The position numbers and the translations under genes were made by a program. DNA of 64,000 nucleotides from Mycolicibacterium fortuitum subsp. fortuitum (GTDB lineage Bacteria > Actinomycetota > Actinomycetes > Mycobacteriales > Mycobacteriaceae). The notes under the pieces are model-generated. The model was not told where the DNA came from. It did not search any database and worked only from the letters and a program-made list of their open reading frames with translations. The DNA is taken from NCBI RefSeq assembly GCF_022179545.1, contig NZ_AP025518.1:5952001-6016000 (forward strand). Reading direction: 5' to 3'. Within the stretch, counting starts at the first letter, position 1. Each line of letters starts with the position of its first letter. Positions 18,151 through 27,239 of this stretch are shown one piece after another.

Positions 18151-19209
18151 TCAGCTCTCCCCCGCTAGCACGTCGTACAGGTCGTAGTTCAACGGCACGT
18201 CGAGCTGGTCGAACGTGCAGCTCGACGGTTCCCGGTCCGGGCGCCAGCGCATGAACTTCACCGCGTGGCGGAAGCGCCGACCGTTGTCGGTATTGCCTTC
18301 CATCTGGTCATACGCCACCTCGCACACCTTCTCCGGGCGCACCGGAATCCAGCGTTTGTCGGCGGCCGAGTTCCACCGGCTGGGATCCCCCTCACGCACT
18401 TCATCGCCCTCACGCAGCGGTTCCAGGTCGGCCAGAAGTTTGAGCCGGTCCTTGACGCTGAACGATGCTGCCCCACCGACCATCTGCAGCTCGCCGTCAG
18501 CACGGTAGAGGCCGAGCAGGATCGAGCCGACGCCCTCACCGCTCTTGTGGATGCGGTAGCCGATGGCCACGCAATCGGCGTCGCGGTGATGCTTTACCTT
18601 GACCATCTCCCGCTTGCCCGGCAGGTAAGGGCCGTCGAGCTTCTTGGCGATCACCCCGTCCAGGCCTGCCCCCTCGAACGTCTGCAACCACTGCGCACCG
18701 AGCTCGGGATCGGTGGTGGTCCGGGTGACATGGCACCACTGTTTGGCCTCGACGGCGTGGATCAGTGCCTCACGGCGCACCCGGAACGGCTCGGCAAGCA
18801 GCGACCGGTCCCCGGTAGCAAGAGCATCGAACCCGATGAAGTGTGCCGGGGTCTGTTCGGCGAGCATCCTGACCCTCGACTCGGCGGGGTGGATGCGCTG
18901 GGACAACGACTCCCAGTCGAGGCGCACGCGGCCGTCGATCTCGCGTGGCACCACCACTTCACCGTCGAGGACGCACCGGTCGGCGAGTTCGTCACGAAGC
19001 GAGTCGAGCAGCTCGGGAAAGTACCGTCCGAGTTCCTTCCCGCTGCGCGACTGCAGGACCACCTCATCGCCGTCGCGGAAGGCCAGTGCGCGGAAGCCGT
19101 CCCACTTCGGCTCATAGGACCACACTCCGGCCTCGTCGGGCACTTTCACCTGGGCTTTGGCAAGCATCGGTTCGATCGGCGGCACTACGGGTAGGTCCAC
19201 GGGTTCCAT
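18151..19209 (-). CDS. ligC1: ATP-dependent DNA ligase LigC (LigC1)
   Basis: A 352-residue minimal ATP-dependent ligase comprising nucleotidyltransferase and OB domains only. Motif I with the adenylated lysine is YEPKWDGFR (K35). Motif III/IIIa (HFIGFDALA), motif IV (LDGVIAKKLDGPY) and motif V (MVKVKHHRDAD) are visible, and the OB-domain block is LLGLYRADGELQMVGG. It is the first gene of an operon with Prim-PolC and is divergent from a second ligC gene. LigC enzymes act in base excision repair in mycobacteria. Confidence 0.92.
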   Translation of the reverse strand: MEPVDLPVVPPIEPMLAKAQVKVPDEAGVWSYEPKWDGFRALAFRDGDEVVLQSRSGKELGRYFPELLDSLRDELADRCVLDGEVVVPREIDGRVRLDWESLSQRIHPAESRVRMLAEQTPAHFIGFDALATGDRSLLAEPFRVRREALIHAVEAKQWCHVTRTTTDPELGAQWLQTFEGAGLDGVIAKKLDGPYLPGKREMVKVKHHRDADCVAIGYRIHKSGEGVGSILLGLYRADGELQMVGGAASFSVKDRLKLLADLEPLREGDEVREGDPSRWNSAADKRWIPVRPEKVCEVAYDQMEGNTDNGRRFRHAVKFMRWRPDREPSSCTFDQLDVPLNYDLYDVLAGES

Positions 19210-19320
19210 CCTGGTTCATCGGGGCGTCACGGATCTAGACCGCCGCGCCGCCGCGGACTCATCGCGCGGCCGCGCATACTGGATAGCCACACACCGCACA
19301 ATCCACACGGACCCGAATTC

Positions 19321-20394
19321 ATGCTGCTACCCGTGATGCCGCCCGTCTCGCCGATGCTGGCCAAGCCGGTGACGGTGATCCCACCGGGCGCCTCCTACGA
19401 ACCGAAGTGGGACGGCTTCCGGGCGTTGGTGTTCCGCGACGGCGACGACGTTGAGTTCGGCAGCCGCAACGAACGACCGATGACGCGCTACTTCCCCGAA
19501 CTGGTCCGGGCCGCGAAAGCAGAGCTCCCACCGCGATGCGTCGTCGACGGCGAGATCGTGCTGCCGACCGAGAAGGGCCTGGATTTCGAGGCGTTGCAAC
19601 TACGTCTGCACCCGGCAGCTTCCCGGGTGCGTCTGCTGGCCGAACACACCCCCGCCCGCTTCATCGCCTTCGACCTGCTGGCCCTCGGAGATGACAACCT
19701 CATGGACCGTCCGTTCAGCGAACGCCGCGCCGCCCTGGCGGGGGCGCTGGGCTCGGGCCCGTCGTTCCATGTCACCCCTGCCACCACGGATATCGCGACC
19801 GCACGGCGCTGGTTCGACGAGTTCGAGGGAGCCGGGCTCGACGGGCTGATCGCCAAAGGGCTCACGCTCACCTACCAGCCCGACAAACGGGTCATGTTCA
19901 AGATCAAACACCAGCGGACCGCAGACTGTGTGGTCGCCGGTTACCGTCTCCACAAATCAGGCCCGGATGCGGTCGGCTCGCTGCTGCTCGGGCTCTACAC
20001 AGATGACGGCGAGCTGGCCTCCGTCGGTGTCATCGGCGCCTTCTCGATGGAGCGGCGACGGCAGCTGTTCGCCGAATTACAGCCGCTGATAACCAGTTTC
20101 GAGAACCATCCATGGAACTGGGCCGAGCAGGTGGCGGCAGATCCGGACCTCGCCCGTCGATACGGCGGCGGCTCACGCTGGAACGCCGGCAAGGATCTGT
20201 CCTTCGTACCGCTGCGGCCCGAACGTGTTGTCGAGGTCCGCTACGACCACATGGAAGGCAGACGGTTCCGGCACACCGCCCAGTTCAACCGCTGGCGGCC
20301 CGACCGCGACCCACGGTCGTGCACCTACGCCCAGCTGGAGCAGCCGGTCACCTTCGGGCTCAACGACATCGTGCCGGGCCTGCTCCCGGACTAA
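19321..20394 (+). CDS. ligC2: ATP-dependent DNA ligase LigC (second copy, LigC2)
   Basis: A 357-residue paralogue of the neighbouring LigC1 with the same minimal architecture. Motif I is YEPKWDGFRAL (K29), motif III is RFIAFDLLALG, motif IV is LDGLIAKGLTLTY and motif V is FKIKHQRTADC; the OB domain begins at LLLGLYTDDGELASVG. It diverges from ligC1 with 111 bases between the starts. Its last bases overlap the stop of the convergent hypothetical gene. Two LigC genes in this arrangement are known from M. smegmatis, whereas M. tuberculosis has one. Confidence 0.9.
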   Translation: MLLPVMPPVSPMLAKPVTVIPPGASYEPKWDGFRALVFRDGDDVEFGSRNERPMTRYFPELVRAAKAELPPRCVVDGEIVLPTEKGLDFEALQLRLHPAASRVRLLAEHTPARFIAFDLLALGDDNLMDRPFSERRAALAGALGSGPSFHVTPATTDIATARRWFDEFEGAGLDGLIAKGLTLTYQPDKRVMFKIKHQRTADCVVAGYRLHKSGPDAVGSLLLGLYTDDGELASVGVIGAFSMERRRQLFAELQPLITSFENHPWNWAEQVAADPDLARRYGGGSRWNAGKDLSFVPLRPERVVEVRYDHMEGRRFRHTAQFNRWRPDRDPRSCTYAQLEQPVTFGLNDIVPGLLPD

Positions 20395-21245
20395 TAGTGG
20401 TCCGGTGGTTGGAGCCACGTGGCGAGATTGCGGACGTAATCCTTGAACACACCCAGACGGGACGGATCCGCCGCGATCTGCCAACCCGGCCGATCGGTCA
20501 CGAACGACGGCGCCCCGTGCGTCAGATCCCAGTTGTAGTCGGCGAAGTGGTGGAAGGTCGACTCGGCAACCGCCCGCCCCATCGGCCTGCCTTCCGGCGT
20601 GCGCTCACCGTCGAGTGCCACGGCGAGATTGAACTGTCGGCCGGTGGCGGTGCTGCGGCCCTGGGCTACCGCCGTCGCGAACGGCCCCCGAGCCGAGACC
20701 GCACCCTCATGGGGATGGGCCGGGAACCACTCGATGCGGCCGGTCGCGGTTCGAGAGGTACGGAGTAGCTGGTGCACCGGCTCCTGCGCCAGCACCGGCT
20801 GATAGTCACCGTTGGCTCCCGAGTGATAGTTGGGCCACGAGATGTCCGGGTTGTCCTGGTCGTCGCACCGCGACACCGGGTCCAGGCTGGCATCGTGGAA
20901 CTCGTTGACCTGCCCCAACGACCCCAGTCCCTTCAGGCAACTGCCGAGGTCCTGATGATCGCGGGCCGTGAGCACCCCGCCACCGAGCCCACGGAACCTG
21001 CCGATCGCCGCGCATTCCTGGGCAGTCAGACCTGTGCCGACATCGACGGCCATCAACCACAGCTGGTCGAACCCGAGCTCGTCGAGATGGCTGAGCACCG
21101 GATCCTGCCCACCGTGATCGGTCCGGTTGCGCGCCAGCACGTCATGGCCGTCCGCACGCAGCTCACCCGCCAGCATCGAGAATCGGCTGACATCCCAATC
21201 GTCAGGATTCTCGGTGATCGTGGTCTGCAGCAGGATTGTCGCCAT
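20391..21245 (-). CDS. Conserved hypothetical protein, possible ThuA/class I GATase-like fold
   Basis: A 284-residue protein I do not firmly recognise. The start (MATILLQTTITENPDDWDVSRFSMLAGELRADG) and the LWLMAVDVGTGLTAQECAAIGRF and GGGVLTARDHQDLGSC blocks look like a Rossmann-type glutamine-amidotransferase or ThuA fold in which the nucleophile is not obvious. Many conserved-looking His, Trp and Asp residues follow (WPNYHSGANGDYQ, FHHFADYNWDL). There is no signal peptide or membrane segment. It is convergent with ligC2 (4-base overlap) and divergent from the HNH gene. No function is assigned. Confidence 0.6.
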   Translation of the reverse strand: MATILLQTTITENPDDWDVSRFSMLAGELRADGHDVLARNRTDHGGQDPVLSHLDELGFDQLWLMAVDVGTGLTAQECAAIGRFRGLGGGVLTARDHQDLGSCLKGLGSLGQVNEFHDASLDPVSRCDDQDNPDISWPNYHSGANGDYQPVLAQEPVHQLLRTSRTATGRIEWFPAHPHEGAVSARGPFATAVAQGRSTATGRQFNLAVALDGERTPEGRPMGRAVAESTFHHFADYNWDLTHGAPSFVTDRPGWQIAADPSRLGVFKDYVRNLATWLQPPDHY

Positions 21246-21346
21246 GCGATGAGCCTCGTTGCTGCGATGGCGGTCGGGACCCTTGAAAACCCGTGGTCTT
21301 GAGCGAGCGAACGAGAAATGTCAGACCACTCTGTGAGGATGGTGTC

Positions 21347-22609
21347 ATGTCCGTCACCGGGCCGGCACCCAGCCCCGAAGCGCTCCCCACCGAGCGTCTC
21401 GAAGGGTTGTTCGCCGAGCTCGCCGAGCTGGCCGGGCAGCGCAATGCCATCGACGGCCGCATCGTCGAGATTGTCGCCGAGATGGACCGCGACGAGTTGT
21501 GCGGAGCCACCGGTGCCCGCTCCATCAAGGCGCTGGTGGCCTGGAAAACCGGCATCGCCCCGCGCAATGCCGAGACCATGGTCGCGATCGCACGCCGGAT
21601 CGACCAGTTTCCGCAGTGTGTCGAAGGATTACGCCAGGGCCGGCTCTCGGCCGATCAGGTGGCGGTGATCGCCGAACGCGCCGCCGACGGATCCGACGAG
21701 CATTACGCCGAGTTGGCCGCCGTCGCCACCGTCAGCCAACTACGCACCGCAGTCAAACTGGAACCGCGACCCGAACCCAAACCCGAACGTGAGCCTGAAC
21801 ATTCGATCACCCAGACCTCAAGCCCCGATGAGTCTCACACCACCTGGCGCATCACCCTTCCGCGTCTGGAGTCGGCGAAATTCGAGGCCGCATTGCAGGC
21901 CCACCACGACGGGCTGGTCGCCGAGTGGAGAAGCGACCACGACGCAAACGACGGCGCGGTGGGAGCGCCGCCGTTGCCCACCCGTGTCGACGCATTCATG
22001 AGCCTCATCGAGACCGGCTGGGACACCGAGGCAGCCCGCCGCCCCCACGGACAACACACCACCGTCGCGGTGCACCTGAACCTCACCGACCGCATCGCCG
22101 CCCTGCATCTAGGTCCGCTCTTATCTGATGACGACCGCCGCTACCTGCTCTGCGATAGCACCTGCGAGGTGTGGCTCGAACGCGACGGCCAACCCGTCAG
22201 CGTCGGCCGCACCACCCGCACCATCAGCCGCCGGCTGCGCCGCGCCCTCGAACACCGCGACCGCTGCTGTGTGGTCCCGGGCTGTGGCGCCACCCGTGGA
22301 TTGCATGCCCATCACATCGTGCATTGGGAAGATGGCGGGCCCACCGACCTGGACAACCTCGTGCTGGTCTGCCCGTATCACCACCGGCTGCATCACCGCG
22401 GCGGCATCACCATCACAGGGCCCGCGCACCGACTGGTGGTTACCGACCGTGCCGGCAATGAATTAGGCGGCGGGTCTTTGGCCCGTCCACCCACGACGCC
22501 CCCACTCGATGTCCCACCGTGCGCCGGCCCAACCGGCGAACGCGCCGACTGGTGGTGGTACCAACCCTTCCAACCACAACCACCACCGGCGACCAACTCA
22601 GCGGCGTGA
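21347..22609 (+). CDS. DUF222 / HNH endonuclease domain protein (13E12 repeat family)
   Basis: A 420-residue member of the abundant actinobacterial 13E12/DUF222 family. The N-terminal DUF222 helical region (about 1-330) is followed by a C-terminal HNH nuclease motif, CCVVPGCGATRGLHAHHIVHWEDG, then TDLDNLVLVCPYHHRLHH, with zinc-binding Cys pairs. The C-terminus is Pro/Trp-rich. These genes are numerous in mycobacteria, sometimes hold REP13E12 insertion targets, and their role is unknown. ATG at 21347 was chosen over an 18-codon extension because GTGAGG precedes it. Confidence 0.85.
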   Translation: MSVTGPAPSPEALPTERLEGLFAELAELAGQRNAIDGRIVEIVAEMDRDELCGATGARSIKALVAWKTGIAPRNAETMVAIARRIDQFPQCVEGLRQGRLSADQVAVIAERAADGSDEHYAELAAVATVSQLRTAVKLEPRPEPKPEREPEHSITQTSSPDESHTTWRITLPRLESAKFEAALQAHHDGLVAEWRSDHDANDGAVGAPPLPTRVDAFMSLIETGWDTEAARRPHGQHTTVAVHLNLTDRIAALHLGPLLSDDDRRYLLCDSTCEVWLERDGQPVSVGRTTRTISRRLRRALEHRDRCCVVPGCGATRGLHAHHIVHWEDGGPTDLDNLVLVCPYHHRLHHRGGITITGPAHRLVVTDRAGNELGGGSLARPPTTPPLDVPPCAGPTGERADWWWYQPFQPQPPPATNSAA

Positions 22610-22611
22610 AA

Positions 22612-25416
22612 CTAGCTGCTCCATGACACGGACCGCAGCTGCCTGCGGGACCGAACCCCGAGCTTGACGAAGACCTTGCGCAGGTGCCATTCCACGGTGT
22701 GGGTGCTGATGAACAACTGCGCACCGATCTCCTGGTTGGTCAATCCATCCCGGGCCAGCTGCGCAATCTGCGCCTCCTGCGCGGTCAACTCGTCTCCCGT
22801 CGCCAACGGCTGTTTACGCACCTTTTCTCCGGTGGCGGTCAGCTCGCGACGGGCCCGCTCGGCGAATGCATGCGCGCCCATCTTGGTGAACATGTCGTGC
22901 GCGACGTTGAGGTGTTCACGCGCGCTGGTGCGCTGTTTCTGGCGACGCAGCCATTCCCCGTAACGCAGGTGCACGCGAGCCAGCTGCACCCCCACCCTGG
23001 TCCGCCCCAGCCGCTCGAGAGATTCCTTGAACAGGACGTCTGCCTCGGTGTCGTCGGCGACAAGAGCGCGCGCTCCCGCGAATACGCCCAAGCCCCAATC
23101 GGTTCCGCTGGCGCCGGCCCCCGCTTCCAGCCGACGCACCGCGTCTTCGGCGACATCCCGCTCACCCACGCGCACGGCGGCCTCCGTCAGCTCGAGCAGA
23201 CACCAGCCGTAGAAACCGAGATCGTGATAGTCGCAGGCCTTTCGGGCCGCGGCCAGTGCCTCCTCATAGCGGCCCAGTCCGTTGTAGAGCACGGCAGCGG
23301 CATACCCGGTGACCCCCAGAAGCCGGCCTTCGCCCTTGGCTGTGCCCTCGGCCATGCCTGCCTCGATGAGGTCGCCTGCTTCGGTGAGATCTCCCCGCCA
23401 TGCTGCCAATTCCACTTTGTGGTACTTCATCGGATGGTGACCGATGGCCGTCGAGATTGTGTCGGCCTCCTCCATAAGCCGTGCCGCCGTGACGAATTCA
23501 CCTTCCATGACATGCACGCCGGCCTTGTACGCGATGGCCGACGGCAGAATCGCCAGCGCTCCGGTAGTACGGGCGTAGTCGATCATGGCGGTGGCCAGCT
23601 GATCGTTCGACTCGAAATCCCACAACTCACCGGCTGCCGATTCGTGCAGGATCGGGAAGGCCAAGGCCAACCAGCTCAACGCCCTCCCGTCGTGAGCCCG
23701 GGCGTGCTCGGTCCACAGCGTCAGCGCGGTATGCAGGTGATCGACCGCGGCGGGCAAGCCCTCGGTGACCAACTTCGCAATGCCGATGAGCAGAAAGTCG
23801 ATGGGCCGCGTCGGATCGGCGATTCCGGAAACCGCGGCATGCGCCGCCTCGGCCGCGACCACCAAAGCCTCCGGTTGACTACGCGAAGCAAACATCGCGG
23901 CGGCGATCGCCTCGATGTAGGTCTCCCGAGCCAACTCGTCGTCGAGATTCTCCAACCGCTTGGCGGCATCGAGCAGCAACCCGGCCGCGTGGCGGACCGC
24001 CGGCGAGCCCGGGAGGCCACCCCGGCTGCGGGTGAATTCCATCTGCGCCCGCAGCCGGCCCACCTGCGCCCGCTGCAGCTCGGTCACCGGATTCAGTTCG
24101 GCCAGTGACAGCAGCTCGTAGGCAGCTTCGGGTGCAGCTGCCTCACGTTTGGCCGCCGCTGCCGCGATCGCCCGGGCGCTGCGAAGGGCCGGATCGGCGG
24201 ACAGGATCGCTGCCCGCTCCAGGAAAGTCGCAGCGGCTGCGATCCCGCCTCGGCTCTGGGCCCGCCACGCCGAGGCCTCCAGCTCGGCAGCCACGGAGTC
24301 GTCGGGACCGGCGGCGGCATTCGCCGCATGCCAGGCCCGACGGTCGGGGTCAACCTCGGGATCAGTGGCAAAGGCCAAGGCGCGGTGCACTTCCCGACGG
24401 TCGGCCACGTCTGCCGCCCGATAGGCCGCCGAGCGGACCAGCGGGTGGTGAAAGCGCATGCGGGGGCCGAACTCGATCACCCCGGCGGCTTCAGCCGGCC
24501 CCAGCGCATCCATTCCGATACCCAGATACGCTGCGGCACGCGAGAACACCACCGGATCACCGACCGGATCCGCCGCTGCGAGCAGCGCCAGCTGACGAGT
24601 GTCCGCGGGGAGCGACTGAATTCGGCGGACGAAGCCCTCTTCCACCTGCCCGACCGATGGTCGCGTGCCGACGATCCAGAAGCCACCGGCGCGCTCCGCG
24701 GCCGAGACGTTGCGCGGCACTTCCAACAGCGCCAGCGGATTGCCGCGACTCTCGGCGATGAGCCGGTCACGGACCCGCTCGTCGAGCCGCCCCACAACCA
24801 CCGAGTCCAGCAGGTCCCTGGCATCGCTGTCCGAAAGCCCTTTGAGCCGCAGCTCGGGCAGGCCGGGTAGGACATCCACGGCGGTGCCGTCTCGATCGTC
24901 GTCCCGGACGGCGAAAACCAAGACGACCGGCTCGGCCAGCAACCGGCGCGCGACGAAACCCAGCGTCTGGACCGACACCTGATCGAGCCACTGCGCATCA
25001 TCGATCACACACAGCAGCGGCTTCTTGTCGGCAGCGGCAGCCAGCAGGCTGAGCACGGCCAGGCCGACCAGGAACCGGTCGGGCACCGGACCGGCACCGC
25101 GACCGAATGCCACCGAGAGTGCATCGCGCTGGGGCTCGGGAAGCTTGTCGAGATGATCCAGCAGCGGTGCGCACAGGTGGTGTAGCCCGGCGAAGGCCAG
25201 TTCCATGTCGGATTCGACCCCGGCGACCTGGGTCACCCGGAACCCTGGCGCATGTTCGACGACGTAGTCCAGCAGTGCCGTCTTACCGACGCCCGCGTCT
25301 CCGCGCACCACCATCACCGCGCTGCCGCCGGACCGGCCGCCCGATACCAGTGCTCGCAGTGCCGCGCATTCGCTGACGCGGCCACGTAGAGACGGACCTG
25401 CGTCCATAATCGCCAT
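22612..25416 (-). CDS. Large ATP-binding LuxR-type regulator (LAL/MalT-like)
   Basis: A 934-residue LAL-type activator. The N-terminal AAA/NB-ARC-like ATPase has Walker A GDAGVGKT (39-46) and Walker B LLCVIDDAQW. A long helical-repeat region (about 350-860) resembles TPR arrays, and a C-terminal LuxR HTH occupies the last 65 residues (LTAQEAQIAQLARDGLTNQE, then ISTHTVEWHLRKVFVKLGVR). These proteins integrate an unknown inducer with ATP binding. ATG at 25416 is chosen; a GTG lies one codon upstream. It lies 90 bases downstream of the carboxylesterase gene on the same strand, which may be a target or partner. Confidence 0.9.
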   Translation of the reverse strand: MAIMDAGPSLRGRVSECAALRALVSGGRSGGSAVMVVRGDAGVGKTALLDYVVEHAPGFRVTQVAGVESDMELAFAGLHHLCAPLLDHLDKLPEPQRDALSVAFGRGAGPVPDRFLVGLAVLSLLAAAADKKPLLCVIDDAQWLDQVSVQTLGFVARRLLAEPVVLVFAVRDDDRDGTAVDVLPGLPELRLKGLSDSDARDLLDSVVVGRLDERVRDRLIAESRGNPLALLEVPRNVSAAERAGGFWIVGTRPSVGQVEEGFVRRIQSLPADTRQLALLAAADPVGDPVVFSRAAAYLGIGMDALGPAEAAGVIEFGPRMRFHHPLVRSAAYRAADVADRREVHRALAFATDPEVDPDRRAWHAANAAAGPDDSVAAELEASAWRAQSRGGIAAAATFLERAAILSADPALRSARAIAAAAAKREAAAPEAAYELLSLAELNPVTELQRAQVGRLRAQMEFTRSRGGLPGSPAVRHAAGLLLDAAKRLENLDDELARETYIEAIAAAMFASRSQPEALVVAAEAAHAAVSGIADPTRPIDFLLIGIAKLVTEGLPAAVDHLHTALTLWTEHARAHDGRALSWLALAFPILHESAAGELWDFESNDQLATAMIDYARTTGALAILPSAIAYKAGVHVMEGEFVTAARLMEEADTISTAIGHHPMKYHKVELAAWRGDLTEAGDLIEAGMAEGTAKGEGRLLGVTGYAAAVLYNGLGRYEEALAAARKACDYHDLGFYGWCLLELTEAAVRVGERDVAEDAVRRLEAGAGASGTDWGLGVFAGARALVADDTEADVLFKESLERLGRTRVGVQLARVHLRYGEWLRRQKQRTSAREHLNVAHDMFTKMGAHAFAERARRELTATGEKVRKQPLATGDELTAQEAQIAQLARDGLTNQEIGAQLFISTHTVEWHLRKVFVKLGVRSRRQLRSVSWSS

Positions 25417-25506
25417 CACACCACCGCGTCCGAATTTTGCCGAAACTGTATCAAGGCTGGCCAGGTTCGGCGCCCCGGGTAGGTTGCCGCCCGGCCGGCT
25501 GCCGAA

Positions 25507-26808
25507 TCAGCCGAACCGCAGCGCCGGCTCGGGCAAGGACTCGACTCCGTGGTGCGCGAATTCCGCCCAGCGCGTTCGCATCTCGGCAGCAAGCTGGTTG
25601 TCGATCGCGCGCTGCGGACCGAGCATCGGGGCGTCCGCCCACGTCTGCGGTGAGCCGAAGAGAAAAGGCAATTCGATGCAGTGGCAGGCGCCCAGCGGGG
25701 CGCTCGCCGGTGTCCAGTCGAAACGGTAGGTGCCCACCCGGCCACCGTGGTTCCGCCACGTCTGCGCCAGCCGCTCGGCAGGTCCCGAGAACGCCTGTTT
25801 GGTGATGGTCGCCGAACCGGCCCGCACCGCCAGACGCCCCAGGACCGGCACCCGGTTGAATCGGGCCACCCGAGGATCCATCGCCACGAACGGAGCGGCG
25901 TCGTCCTTGGTGTAACCGATGAGCAACTCGATGCGGGCCGCCGCAGCGGCGATGGCCTCGGGAACGTCCGCGGGGGCCGGCAGCGGTCCCCGGCCCAGCC
26001 GCGGCGCGAACGCCAGACCACCCAGCAGGCCGAAATCCTGCGCAGCAACGACAGCGGCGCCTTCGGCCGCCAGCAGTCGCTCGACGCTCGCCTCCGCCGG
26101 GTCGGCGCCGGCCAGTGCGATGGCCATCGCCGAACCCATGGCCACGGCCATGTCGTCGCGCCCGTCGTCCAACTCCAGCGGGGCGCTCTGCAGGATCGCG
26201 CGGTGGAACAACCCGGCCGCGCCCTCGGACAACATCAGCGACCAGACCGAATGCGCACCGGCGGACTGGCCGAAGGCGGTCACGTTGGCCGCGTCGCCAC
26301 CGAATGCCGCGATGTTGTCCTGTACCCAGCGCAGGGCCAGGATCTGATCGCGCAGCCCCAGGTTATCCGCACCGACCCCCGGTGGCGCCAGGTAACCGAA
26401 GATGCCGAGCCGGTAGCTCACGTTGACCACCACCACATTGCCGGCGCGGGCCAGGGCCGCGGGATCGTATTTGGCCGACTCCCCGCTGCCGGCGACGTAC
26501 GCGCCGCCGTGAAACCACACCATGACCGGTAGCCGGTGCGCATCGGCCGGGGCCGTGACGGACAGCACCAGGCAGTTCTCGTCGGTGGTCAGGCCCTTGA
26601 GTGCATCACCGGTCACCCAGCCCAGGCGCGACGGCCGCTGCGGGCAGGCAGGACCCGGCTGCGTGGCATCCCGAACTCCCGACCACGCCGGCGGCGGCTG
26701 GGCGACCGCGAATCGCCTGGCGGTGCCGTACCGCACGCCCCGTGCACGCACCAGCCCGTCTTGATGGTCAACCTGGATCGTGCCGCCCTTGATGTGTCGC
26801 TCGCGCAC
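25507..26808 (-). CDS. Type B carboxylesterase/lipase family protein
   Basis: A 433-residue alpha/beta hydrolase of the cholinesterase-like COesterase family. The oxyanion-hole motif is WFHGGAYVAGSG (H100-G102), the nucleophile elbow FGQSAGAHS (S182), a candidate acid is D302 or D303 in GYTKDDAAPF, and the catalytic His is H376 in GACHCIELPFLFG. It has no signal peptide, so it is probably cytosolic. It is somewhat shorter than the usual 480-520 residues of the family. It is divergent from the small DUF6582-like gene. Confidence 0.88.
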   Translation of the reverse strand: MRERHIKGGTIQVDHQDGLVRARGVRYGTARRFAVAQPPPAWSGVRDATQPGPACPQRPSRLGWVTGDALKGLTTDENCLVLSVTAPADAHRLPVMVWFHGGAYVAGSGESAKYDPAALARAGNVVVVNVSYRLGIFGYLAPPGVGADNLGLRDQILALRWVQDNIAAFGGDAANVTAFGQSAGAHSVWSLMLSEGAAGLFHRAILQSAPLELDDGRDDMAVAMGSAMAIALAGADPAEASVERLLAAEGAAVVAAQDFGLLGGLAFAPRLGRGPLPAPADVPEAIAAAAARIELLIGYTKDDAAPFVAMDPRVARFNRVPVLGRLAVRAGSATITKQAFSGPAERLAQTWRNHGGRVGTYRFDWTPASAPLGACHCIELPFLFGSPQTWADAPMLGPQRAIDNQLAAEMRTRWAEFAHHGVESLPEPALRFG

Positions 26809-26857
26809 GCACCCACGCTAGCGTTTACCGCCGCCTGCGGCCGGGCATGCCAACAGC

Positions 26858-27226
26858 ATGTCTGTAACCGCATTTCAGGATCTGCCACTGGCTGATCGGG
26901 ACCGGGAATGGGACGGCGACGCCGCCGACAAACGGGTCCGTAAATGGGCCGGTGCGGAGGACGAACCCAACGAGAAATACCGCGACGCGCACGTCTGGTA
27001 CGACAAGGACGCGAAGGACAATTTCACCGGCTACAAATTGCTGATCGCCGACGTCGTCGGCGGGAAGCTGGAAGTCGTACCGCGCGGGGTGATGGCTGCC
27101 GGCGGGATCATGGACGGCGCCCGCGGCGGCGTCGACCTTCCGAAGGGCGACATCGACCGCGTGAAAAGCCACCTCGCCAAGTACTACAAGAAGATGGGCG
27201 AGACGGCGCCCTGGGAGCGCGATTAG
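26858..27226 (+). CDS. Small DUF6582-like protein (related to phage prohead-protease tail domains)
   Basis: A 122-residue, highly charged soluble protein. Conserved-looking blocks are LADRDREWDGDAADKRVRKW, YKLLIADVVGGKLEVVPRGV, MDGARGGVDLPKGDIDRVKS and HLAKYYKKMGE. I recognise this pattern as a stand-alone protein in actinobacteria and, more loosely, as a segment linked to phage head-maturation proteases (DUF6582-like); no enzymatic residues are evident. Its start is 49 bases from the divergent esterase start and its stop is 13 bases before gluQ, so it may be co-transcribed with gluQ. Function unknown. Confidence 0.7.
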   Translation: MSVTAFQDLPLADRDREWDGDAADKRVRKWAGAEDEPNEKYRDAHVWYDKDAKDNFTGYKLLIADVVGGKLEVVPRGVMAAGGIMDGARGGVDLPKGDIDRVKSHLAKYYKKMGETAPWERD

Positions 27227-27239
27227 CTAGATTGCGGGC

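Noticed and set aside
21347..22609. The 13E12-type gene as a mobile element
   Set aside because: No flanking inverted or direct repeats, transposase or REP13E12 junction was seen; it looks like an ordinary resident gene.
22684..24108. A 474-codon plus-strand open frame inside the LuxR-type regulator gene
   Set aside because: The regulator on the other strand has a complete ATPase and HTH; the plus-strand frame lacks a ribosome site and domain signal.
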